Origin: Uloborus plumipes
Lineage: Eukaryota; Arthropoda; Arachnida; Araneae; Uloboridae
Direction: 5' to 3'
Length of the DNA: 64,000 nt
Assembly (NCBI GenBank): GCA_038373865.1
Contig: JAXGGA010004449.1
Location: 24,307-88,306 of the forward strand
Shown here one piece after another: positions 38,601 through 50,600 of this stretch (position 1 is its first letter; each line of letters opens with the position of its first letter). The position numbers and the translations under genes were made by a program. The notes below the pieces were generated by a model that saw only the letters and a list, made by a program, of their open reading frames with translations, did not search any database and was not told the origin of the DNA.

Positions 38601-41600
38601 AAAGGCGAATTTTTGAAACCATAGATGTAATTTTTCTCGAAGATGAAAACTGGGGGGCAGAAAAAAATGCAAATTTTCAAAAGAAACAAAAAAGGGGGAA
38701 AATTACTCTTTTGTGAGACCGCTAAGTGAAATAGAGTCAGAAAGAGAAATTGAAAATATCGGCTCACCAGCCCCGAGCAAAAGAATAGAATGGGTTCGGA
38801 AAGCAGTGAAGAGGAAAAAGGAAAATAGGCATGATATATACTATGGTATAAAAGGGGATGATAAGGTAAAATTGAGGTCAGTTCCCGATGCTAAAAAGTA
38901 TTGTGAAAATAACAACATTCCTTTTGACCCAAATTTTTTCAATTTTTCCACTAAAGACCCAACTTCAGGGGAGGTAGGTGAGATAGTAAGTGAGGATAGC
39001 GAGTCAGAAAATCAAAATGAGGTAACTCCAGAGGCAAACCTGACAGAAGTGTTAATTCCTCAGTCTTATAGCCAGTGCATAAAAACCCCAGAAGTTGAGG
39101 AATGGAAACAATCCATGGCAGAGGAAATGAAAGTAATAAAACAGAGGGAGGTGTGGGAATTAGTCCCTAAACCTAAAAATAAACCAATCCTCAATAGCCG
39201 GTGGGTGTATGATATCAAAAGAAATGACAAGGGGGAGATTGCACGATTTAAATTGAGATTGGTAGTAATGGGAAACAAACAGGTAGCTAACGAATCCTAC
39301 ACAGAAGTTTTTGCCCCAGTTTTAAATTTTATATTGTTAGAAAATAGGCTCTATTTTGTTCTTGGAGCAATTTCCTAAAAAGCTAGAACGTTTTAAAATT
39401 ATTTAAACCTACTTTTATTCTTTCCTGCAATGTCCCATTTTGTTTATCCGGCGTGCGAAATATCCCCCATTATATTCCAATTGTAATTTATGTGTGTATT
39501 TGACCGTCAACACCTACGAAGTGACATGACGTACGAGCTAAAGTGTTGAGTAACTTTTTGGCTGAATTTAAATGAAAACAATACCGAATAGATTTCAACA
39601 GTTAAAGCTCAAGTGTTGAGTTGTTTTTTTTCGGATTGGTATTTGTCAAAGTTAGCTATGCTAATGAGGGGTACGTCATGGTCGCTACGTAGGGTTGACT
39701 GTAACCATAAATACGTGTTCCATGCATTTCACTGGGCTTCTTATCATTTTTTTACTGTCACTGCAGTTAGACGGTTGATGCTGTGATTGCATCGGGGAGT
39801 TTGATATGCTCCGTATTTGATTTAGTTTTCCACTCAGAGGAAGTGGATAGAATTTAATCATGTAAAAGTTTTTTCGTTCACCCTGCCATAAGGGGCAGGG
39901 GTGTTCCTGGAGTTCGACCCTGTCTTTTTAAAGTTTAAAACCATGTGCTTCGGTTGAAGCTTGGTGATGTTCATCCATTTTGATGCGAGGCTTAGGCCTA
40001 CTACGATGTGATCCTGAGGCGTACTTGCGCGGCCATGAGGCGGCCGAATCCTGTGTCGTCTGACTGAGGCTCGGCCATGCGGCGGCCTGATGTTCTTCCG
40101 AAGGGTTCTTCAAGAACTGATGGAGCCTATTTTTCTTGGATGGATTGCTGGTGGTGACCCTGCTGTGTTCACTTCGTCCACTAAAATCGTCGACAAGTGT
40201 TTATGATTCTGCAGGAGGGAACCATTGTTTTGATGCCTTTTTTCGGTGAATGATTTTCCCCGTGGTATGAACTTTCAAGTTATTTTATCGGGACATTATC
40301 ATCTTCATGGCATTTTTTTCTCAAGGGTGGACTTATGTCAGTGAACTCTCTTTTTGGAACCAGAACGATGTTTTTGTATTTTGAATGTATTTGGGGGGTT
40401 TTTTATTGTCAAAATTATTTGGGTGTGTCAAATTATTTAATATTTTATATTTACCGTTTACATTTGTTTGAATAAATTGTTATTTATTTTTAAAATGAAT
40501 TTCATGTATTCTTTTCTCCCGAGCAGAACCATTCCACATTTTCTGTTGGTCGGAGGTGGTGGCCCGGTCTTGGTTTATTTTTACCGATTCCGGGTCGTCG
40601 CCGTTCTAGCCGGCCAACATATATTAATTAGAGTGTTTTTTGCAATTTTTGTCATATTTCTCGGATGGAACCATTTTCAATTAGACGTGAAAAACGCGTA
40701 CCTTTACGCAGACCTAGAGGAAGAAATATATATGCGCCAACCGCAGGGCTTCATTGACCAAGAGAGGGAAAATTTTGTGTGTCATCTTAAGAAATCGTTA
40801 TATGGGTTACATCAGTCGGAGAGAAACTGGTATGTCGAAATCGACACAGCACTCCAAAAAATGAATTTTGTAAAATTAAAGACAAGTAACTGTGTTTATA
40901 CCCATAACGAAGAAATATTTTTATTAATTTATGTTGATGACATCCTAGTTTTTGGAAAAAATGAAAAAATAATCAGGACGGCGGTAGATGATTTGGCCAG
41001 GGTATATGATATAAAGGAATTAGGAAAAACTAAAAATTTATTAGGGGTGGAATTCGAAGAAATAGGGGGGAAAATTTTTATACATCAAAATTCTTACATC
41101 AAAAAAATCTGTGAGGGTTTTGACTCGTACAAGTACCCATTTTCGACCCTCCCAATTGCGAAAGGCACAATTTTAACTAAGGAAGATTGTCCGAAAACGG
41201 AACACGAAGTCCAAGAAATGGACAGGTTGCCTTTTCGCAACTTATTGGGATGTTTGTCCTATATAGCAGGGAAAACCCGACCAGACATTTCTTACGCGGT
41301 TAATGTACTTTCACAATTTCAGGCTAATCCGGGGAAAAAACATTGGGAATGCCTATTAAGACTTTTGGGATATTTAAAATATACAAATTACTATAAATTA
41401 AATTTAAGTGCTATAAATGAAATTGAAATTAACGGGTTTTCTGATTCTGACTATGCAGCTAATAGGGATAACAGAACTTCGATGGGGGGAATTATAGTTT
41501 ATATTGATAAAGTACCGGTTATTTGGAGGACAGCTAAACAAAAAAGTGTGTCGTTATCTACCATGGAGGCGGAATATATAGCGTTAGGGGAAACGGCAAA

Positions 41601-44600
41601 AGAAGTGGTATGGTTAAAAAGAATTTTAAAAGAAATATCCAAATTTAAAATACCGGGGTATAAATTTAACAAAACTATAATTAATTGTGATAATATTTCT
41701 GCCATCGATTTTTCAAAATCTCCCATAGAAAATAATCGAACTAAGCATGTAGCAGTCAGGTATCATTTTGTCAGAAAATTTGTTAAACAAAATGCATTTG
41801 AATTGAAATATGTTAAAAGCGGGGAAAATTCAGCTGACATTTTTACAAAACCATTAACAAAAGTAGCTTTAGAAAGAATGTGCAAAATGATTTTTGGTGA
41901 CTTTGATAACAAGAAAAGAGATGTCAAGAGTCAAATGAAATGTTGAAAGTTGTTGTAAATATGTTCAAAGTTTTTCTAATGTTTCAAGGTGTTTTTCAAC
42001 TGTGTTTTAGAAAATTTTTAAAATTGATGTTTATAAGTGTTTTTTCAAAGTTTTAAGAATTGTAATTCACATGTGTTTTTTCAAAAAAAAAAAACTTGTT
42101 GCCCTGAGAGCCTGGGAAGGGGGGAATTGTTGGGTCTAAAGACCTTTATTTTTGTTCCCAGACTCACAGGGCTATGTATTATTAAAAATTAAAAGTACAA
42201 ATTAAAGTAAAAGTAATGTACGAACCTCTTCTCCCCACGTTTAATTCATCATGCTGGCGCAGCACACTTCAAACCAATCGCGGCCATCTTCCAAATCAAA
42301 ACATAAGTGTTGAGTTGTTTGTGTTTAGCTGCTGCATAGTTTTCGTGGTTCGGAGTCAGTTGTTTAGTGGAGGAAAATCCAACTGGGCTCATATGTAAAT
42401 GAGCAAGGCATTATGGAGATTACATGTGATGTACGCTGACGCAATAGGCACGATAAATAGCGGGCACTACCGATGCTCTCTCTCTCTTCCTTTTTCGCCT
42501 TGTCGCTTCGAGCGTGCCGCGCTCACGACGGTAGCTGCGTAGGCAGCCTTGAGCGTCTAGTGGTGTTAGCCATGCTTGGCTTGAATTTACAGTAGTGGCT
42601 TGTAAATCCACTTTATAGCTTTTGAATTAATGAGCTCATAATAGTTTTCGTCTTTAAAAGTTTTTTCAACAACAGCAAATAGTACTAAGTCCTGGACCGT
42701 GATGTCATGAGTGAAATTGACCAGGTGAAGAGTGACAAGTTATTTTTCTTAGTGGCCGGGTCTCATTATGTTTAATGAACCCGGGGACAGCTGCTGCTGA
42801 TGTCGAAGATAATTGATGTGTTGGAGCGTCGCCAGGAGACCGAACGGGCCAGCCAGATTGTACCGAGCCAGGGGCTCAAGTTCGCCTGATTCCCGGGAAC
42901 GTGTCATCGAATGCCGGAGCTCAGACTTGGTGACATTCAACCTATTTGTTATCCTCTGACTTCAACTACCTAATTAGGCAGCTTTTTTGAATTGATTTTT
43001 AGAACTTTAACTTTAACTTTAATTCATATGTTTTGAGAAATAATAAACTTAAGTATTTTTGGAGATATTGTCTTTTAACTTGTCTCTTTCACGGACACTT
43101 CACGGCGCATTTAATTTTTCATGGCTTTAACTTAGTTTTGTCTCCTAGTGACTTTAAACTAAATTTAAATTAAACCCTATTGTGGTAATCAAAGCCAACA
43201 GTTATGAGGATGTCGTGATGTATATGTAGGAAGTGTATGTAGTTTAGTGTCGTGTAAAATTATCTTATGTTTAATCCAATAAAATGTTACGTTTCAATCA
43301 AGATGCTCTTAACTAGTCTTCCAAATACACCCCTAGACACCGCAACTCTAGATACGAAGAACTCCACAAGTGGGGGCTCAGGCCCTTGGACCCAAAAAAC
43401 AAATATTAACTGAAACTGTGTTCGTGATAACGCTTCAGCAACCTTTTGGATTTATCAGGTCCTTCTGTTGTGTAGCCTTTCTCTTGAAACACATAAAAGG
43501 GGTGAGTACAATTTTCATTATGTTGCTAAAAGACATCAAGAAAGTTAGAAGAGCATTAAAGAATGCAAACGCAGAAAGGATTGACTTAGTCCATAAATTT
43601 ATATTTGATGACGTAGGCTACGCCTCGAATAGGAAGAGAATTTAAAAAATTTCTGGCTTTACATTTGCTATAGATAGTGAAGAATTTACTAACAAATTAA
43701 AAGATGTTGAGAAGAATTTCTCTTTAAACGAATGAATTGATTGTTTTGACTAATATTTTCAGTATTACATATCAAGGCCACAAAATAGAGCTGACAAAGA
43801 GTCTGATTTCAATCCTTACAGACACTGCGCAATTGGAGGCAATGCTGGAGGAAAATTCTTCCTCTTCAAGCGATGACTCATATCTCTGGATTGAACACAA
43901 AACAAATAACACTTCTCTGGAACAAACCAAAGCCACTGGTGTTCTCTCTAATGAAATATCGCATTTATCCTTCTCATTCGAAAATTATGCGGCGAAGCAA
44001 ATGATCTTACATTTCTCAGATGTAGAAAGCATGCTAGCACGATTTAATGGTAATTCCTACGGAAATATCGTAAATTGAATTGAAGATTTCGAAAATACGG
44101 CTAGATTGTTTAATTTTAGAGGTTCAAAAATATATCTATGTGAAAAGAAGCCTTGGCGGAACAGCAAATTTATTCATGTTAGCATGGCCCTTCATTTTTT
44201 CTTGGAGAAAGTCCCTAAACAGATCTTTTATAAAAAAATGTAAACTGCACCTACTTTCCTTGCCTGTACGTCCCGGGGAAAGAAAACCCATTTTTAATTT
44301 CCATCCTAGCATGCCGGCAAACAATCCAATCACTAGCGACAGAACTTGCACGTTTCCGTAATGGTGTGACGTCAGAGCTTTAGTGTTGAGGAACAGTTGG
44401 CTTCCTCGAAGCGGGTAAACAAATTAAGAAATTCCCCTAAGCTGTGTTTTTTAAAGTTGAGTTGTATTTTTAACTAAAGTTCTATTCTAATTCTATTTCG
44501 ACTTCAAGCCACTTTGTTCTATCGTCTGCAACTATAAATATGGTAGAGTTTCCAAGCTGTGTGTTCAAATCTGTTCAGATCTGTCTTGTCATGTCCTAAA

Positions 44601-47600
44601 CGTTGTTGTCTTTGCGCTGTGTTGTTGCCGTGCACGCTGGGCATGCTCTTTTTGTGGTGCTGTAATTTCGGAAAGGCTGGAGCCTTAACCACTTAAGTTA
44701 TACCATGCAGGCATTCATGGTAATTTGCTTTAAACTTTTAAGAATTTGGCCGAACGCTTTTATGTTTGGGGAATTTGAAAGTCCTACCTGCTAGACTCTA
44801 CACACAGTTTTATCGTCCCACCGTTGCGAATGTTTCACTATCCTGATATGGAATACCCACGGCTGTAAAGTGTTTTTCCTTTTTTTTTTGGTCATGCGGC
44901 GACCAAACCTACTGGTTCCTTCATCGTGGTAATTTCCTGGTTCTGGCGGTGCCTATCCTTTGTGATGAATGGAAAGTCTTCTTCGTGCCCGAGTACCAGA
45001 TGAACTACTGTAATTGAAGTTGAGCTGTGGACTGCGACACCATATCCTGAGAGGTGGATATCCCGTGGACTACCTGTAACCGGTGGACTTAGATTCCTAA
45101 GATGGTATTTTTTTGAGAAGAGTTTAATGTGAGGACTTCAAATTATGTTCTAAGAGACTTTTTGGATTTTGCTAACTATAATTGGGGGGTTATTTTGAAA
45201 CTTTAAAATTTTTTGGGGCATATCACGTTTTTTTCAATGTTTTCAATGTTTCATGGTTAAAATAAATTTATACTGTTTGTTGAAAAATGTCTATCTCCAT
45301 TCACTTCTGCCGACCACACTACCTCGTCCTCGTATTTAAGTTGGCATAAGTTAACAATTCATAAGAACTGAGAGAAATATGATTTCGTATACAAAGTTAA
45401 AGCAAATACACCCCTAGACACCGCAACTCTAGATACGAAGGACTCCACATTTCTCCTGAATTATCATTTTAGTATTCTATTATAGATCGCTTTAAAATCT
45501 TAAAAGTTTAATTCTTTCGTAATGCAAATAAGAAAACAAGCTATAACTATGTTTAGACATGGCGAATCTAATTATGAACGCCAAGAAGGAGCAAGCTGCG
45601 TTTTAGGTTCCCTTGGCACCAAGAGCGAAACATACGGCGGCAATAAAACGTCATCTACTGAGGGACCCATAGATGATGTATGTGACACACCTCCGATAAG
45701 AAATGCACGTTAATCAAGCAAAACATTCACAAAAAAAAGGTGCGGATTATGCAACACTTTTTTGGGGGGGAGGGGAGAAGGGAGCTGCGGATAATACGCC
45801 ACTGCAGATTATATACAGGAAAATACGGTATATGCTTCACTGATATAAGGCTCTTGCCTTACCGGGAATAATCAAGAAAAAGGACGCAGAGAATAACTGC
45901 TGGTAAAAGATTTATGTATATTTTAGCTTCTACTTATACGCACTTTTTTAGGTTACGTAAAATTAATTGGCATTCCTGACCCGATTGCAAGTTCAGTTGA
46001 TATCGAAACTAAATACATATATTGAGTTTAAGATTCACACACCCTGAAGGCAGAAAGTAAAATATACATAACTTGTTGTATTATTTACTATTGAGAAGTT
46101 AGTAACTATGGCAGACAGCTTATTGAATAAAGCAAAAAAGAAGCGTGGCGCAATCAGAGCATCCATCACAAAGATAATTACTAAAACTCAAAATGTTTTA
46201 CAAGAATTAAATAGGGATAGTACTTTTGATGAATTAGATGAGCTTTTAGAGCATTAGGAAGAAAAATCGTACAAGTTAAAAGCGATAGTTTAAGAAAAAG
46301 ATTCATTAGTAGAAGATGGAGGGTTGGAAGCAGAACTAGAAAGTGCAGAAGAACAAGGGGATAAAATAACCACATTGCGGTTTAGAGCTTCAAAAAAGCT
46401 GTGGACTCTGACATCAAAACAAAAACAAGAAATCAAATGTCACTGAACATTCCTCTTCCGTAAGAACATCTCAAGGAACGAAAGAAAAAGTAAATATTAA
46501 GCTTCCGAAACTTAGCATCATTAAATACTACGGCGATCAAAGTGAGTGGTTGTCATTTTAGTCATTGCTTGAAATGACAATCCACCAAAATAATTCCTTA
46601 GATACGGTGGATAAATTCAATTATTTAAAGGCTTATTTGAGAGGAAATGCTCTTAAAAGCGTAGAAGGTGTTGCAATGACATCCACACATGAGAATGCAA
46701 TAGAGCTATTGCACGAGCAGTTCGGCAATAAAGAAGCACTAAGTATCTTCCAAAAAAAATTTCCGAGCCAGCAGCTGCTTGCAGCAGATGAACTCTTAGA
46801 ATAGTGCGTCAGGTGTGCTACACAAAATGCAAACGAAAGTTTGCATAGTGTAATCTGGAGCAAGAGCTCGAAATAAACTGCCTCATTTAGCAGAGTCAAA
46901 CTAGCACTGTGTGAGGCAGTCATGCAGTTTAAACTAGGAATGTGTCAACACCCTAAATTACTGAAGAGAGGATCAGCAATAGCCATGAGTGTCAAGTCTG
47001 TCACACTAGCCTTGTTTATCGATAAAAGACAAGTGTATTTTCGGAAACGCAGGAACACTGTTGTTGTCAAACCTGCACGTCGAAGAGTAAGACTTGCAAC
47101 AAACTGTCGCAATGCCAAACAAATAAGTAAAGAAGGAATAACGTACCAAGCAAGTGGATTTTAGAGAAAATAAATGTAATACATGTATATATTTCCTTAT
47201 CTGACGGTACTTAATTTTATTACAGCTTTGCCATGTAAAATGAAAATACACTGAAGTGACAAAAGTCATGGGATAGCAATATGCAAATTTTCAGATGGTA
47301 GTAGCATCGCATAGAACAGGTATAAATGCGCAGTGCTTTTACAGAGCTTTCATTTCTGTTCAAGTTATTCATGTGAAGAGGTTTTAACGTGATGATGACC
47401 GCACGACGTGAATTAACAGACTTTGAACGCGGAATGTTAGTTGGAGCTAGACGCATGGGTCATGCCATTTCGGAAATCGTTAGAGAATTCAACATTCCCA
47501 GATCCACTGTGTCAAGAGTGTGCCGAGAGTATGAAATTTCAGGCATAACATCCCACCATGGACAGCGCAGTGGTCGACCGCCTGCACTTAAAGATCGAGA

Positions 47601-50600
47601 CCGGCGACGTCTGCAAAGAGTCGTAAATTCTAACAGACAAGCAACACTGCGTCAAATCACCGTAGAAATCAATGTGGGACGTACAATGGACGTGTCTGCT
47701 AGAACTATGCGGAGAAATTTGGATTTCTTGGGCTATTCCAGCAGAAGACCGACTCGAGTGCCTTTACTGACAGAACGACATCGCTTGCAGCGACTCTCGT
47801 GGGCACGTGAGCATATCGGTTGGTCCCTAGATGAATGGAAAACCGTGGCCTGGTCCGATGAGTCACGATTTCAGCTGGTAAGAGCCGATGGTAGGGTTCG
47901 AGTGTGGCGCAGACCCCACGAAGCCATGGACCCAAACTGTCAGCAAGGCACTGTTCAAGCTGGTGGTGGCTCCGTAATGGTGTGGGCTGTTTTTTCATGG
48001 CATGGACTTGGTCCTCTAGTGCGACTGGACCGAACATTGACTGGAAATGCTTATGTGCAGCTACTTGGAGATCACTTGCAGCCATTCATGGACTTCATGT
48101 ACCCAAACAACGATGGGATTTTTATGGATGACAATGCGCCATGTCACCGGGCCACAACTGTTCGCAATTGGTTTGAAGAAAATTCTGGACAATTCCAACG
48201 AATGATTTGGCCACCTAGATCTCCCGACATGAATCCCATTGAGCATTTATGGGACACCATCGAGAGGTCTGTTCGTGCCCAAAATCCTGCCCCATCAACG
48301 CTTTCACAATTATGGACGTCTATCGAGACAGCATGGCTCAATATTCCTGCAGAAGACTTCCAACGACTTGTTGAGTCCATGCCACGTCGAGTTGTTGCAC
48401 TTCGCCGGGCAAAAGGAGGGCCGACACGATATTAAGAGGTATCCCATGACTTTTGTCACTTCAGTGTAAATCGGAATAATGGAAATATGTGTCACAAATT
48501 CTCATTCTTTTCGTATGTTTTAAAAAATGACTGCTTTATTCTATTTTTGCCGTTTTTAACTGTTTTTGCTTATATAATGTTTAAAATTAGAGATGCACCA
48601 ATAAGCAAATTGGTCGGTTACCGATTACTGTTCAATCGACCGAGCTGATTAAATGGCCGATCATGGACCACTAAATGGCACCAGGCCAAAGTTTTTGGCA
48701 TTTTACATTTTGTATATACATGGAATAGGGTTTGCCAAAGTAAGACTCTTTTTGGGCTGTACGGTGGCTCTGCTCCATCGGTCAGGCATCTTAAGCCATT
48801 TGGGATGTGATATTGCATCACATCGTTAGGTTTTTTTTCAGTTTTTCAATCAGTTCGTAAGTTGTCATTCGCGATCGCTTGGCGTCATCTCCCGCTTTTT
48901 TCTATCTACAACTTTTTTAATTCACATCGGAACGCTTTCCCTTCTCAAAATTCTTACTCCCCTTAATTTTCCGCGCATTTCAGTATATCGTTTAAGCATT
49001 TTTGGCCAATTTAACGCTTTTTCGAATCGCGATTTTTAATTCCCACTTTTGTCTAAATTTCTATATTTTAGCGTAGTCTTCATTTTTAGCCATTTTTTTA
49101 AAGCTCTTCTTTGGATCATTTTCCCAGCCGAGTCGTGGTCGAGAGCAGAATTTGACCCACGCCTCTTTCCATTGGCTATTTTCTATCCACAGATGCCAAA
49201 GCGGGCATTAACCCCTCTCCCACGCCTTCTGTGATTGGACGGCTCAAGGTCATCCACCGCAGTATAGTGAGGGAAGGCGCGAATTTTCTCTCTCAGACTC
49301 CCCCGAGTGCTGCTCTCTTCAAGACGTAAGAATTCTTTCCTGGAGATTGGTTCTCGAAAAGGCGATGATGCGGCTATCTACACAAGCTGATGACGGCAGG
49401 GCGATGCAGGCCCCCACATAAAGAGATATAACCATGGGGTCTAAGACCCAGAAATGACAGCATCTCCTTTATTCTTCATCAACGAGTTTTCTTTCCCTGC
49501 AAAAACTAAGGTAACTTCGCCGCGAAGGCCTTCCCTCCTCGTCATGTCTTCGCCTTTTTTTCTTTGTGAGCAGCTCATTGGAATGAGCGTCTGTCGCCGT
49601 CTCCCACAACCATCGCCATAATATGTCGCCTCTCACCTCGTCCAGCATCCAGAAGTTTTACTATCGCTCATCGCAATGATCGGTTCCAATTCCTGCCCGC
49701 AATTTAGATTTCATGTCACATCATCAGCAGAACGAGCTTTTTGATTAGCACTTTGCCGAGTTTCGCTATGGATTCCTCCAGCTCAAGCCTCTCGACCGTG
49801 TTTTTTTTTTTTCCCCTATTAACTTTTCAAGACACCCATAATTTAGTGTTCGATATATCAGGAACAATCATCGATTTAAATGCTTTGAGAACCAGCACCA
49901 ATGTAAAAAGAATTTAAAATAGATATTTGTTTAATTTGGTGATTTTGTAAGAGAGATCTCTCGTAAAAAAAAATATGATATATGAAAAGAGAATTGTACA
50001 AGCAAAGCTGCCAAGGAGAATGAATAAAAGAGTTATGCTGAATTAGTTGGTTTTTTTTGTGAAATGTCTACACCTGCAGAGGGGTAAGTCTGCCTTTTTT
50101 TTCGTTTTCTTAATTTTGGATCTAAAATCTTAATGGGCACTCAGGCCAAGCGTTGGTCTGGAGTTTTTGCGGAATGTAATTTCTTCGCAATGTTACTTTC
50201 CACTTGCGTTTCGGCCTCTAATTTGATCTTTTTTTGAATTTCCTAGGAATATTTTCCCCTCAATTTTTAACTTTTCCTTTTTTATATTGATTCAATTTTG
50301 ACAAAAAATCAACGAACCATTTGCATTACGCAGCACGCAAGTTGGCGCAGCGATACGTCACAAAATGGTGCCGTGTCTCGTCACATGGGGTAACTTCATA
50401 TGTGGGTGCTCCAAAGCAAAAAAGAAGAAAATTAGATTTGAAGGCCTGCAAGGATTGCGAGTGGGAAGTATTGCCTACAAATTATGTTTTAAAGGTCATC
50501 CATACTACGATTTTGAAGACGAAATTGCAATTAGCATTAGCAATGGTAATGATTTAGAAGATATAAACCATTCAGAAGCATTCCTTAAGAAGTTTTCACC

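Larger units (their letters stand above)
35375..43200 (+). mobile_element. full-length copia LTR retrotransposon, interrupted by a solo LTR
   Basis: 7826 bp flanked by GTTAT (35370-35374 and 43201-43205). LTRs 35375-36443 and 42128-43200 differ by roughly eight changes. Primer site 36445-36455, gag-pol 36530-41946, polypurine tract 42114-42126. The coding region is cut by a solo LTR (39335-40619) and by one frameshift near 38700, so this copy is defective though recent. Confidence 0.93.
35262..43372 (+). mobile_element. LTR of an old gag-bearing retroelement, split by copia
   Basis: Joining 35262-35374 with 43206-43372 gives a 280-bp LTR-like unit, TGTAACGAAT...GACTCCACA-type ends (TG...CA), with a possible poly(A) signal AATAAA near 43285. 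The last 47 bases (CAAATACACCCCTAGACACC onward) recur at 45403-45449, likely the 3' partner. A gag-like region follows at 43.5-44.3 kb. The copia sits inside this LTR. Confidence 0.5.

Noticed and set aside
48592..48740. hAT-type MITE beginning AGAGATGCACCAATAAG
   Set aside because: Only one end is recognisable; no matching right end or 8-bp duplication.
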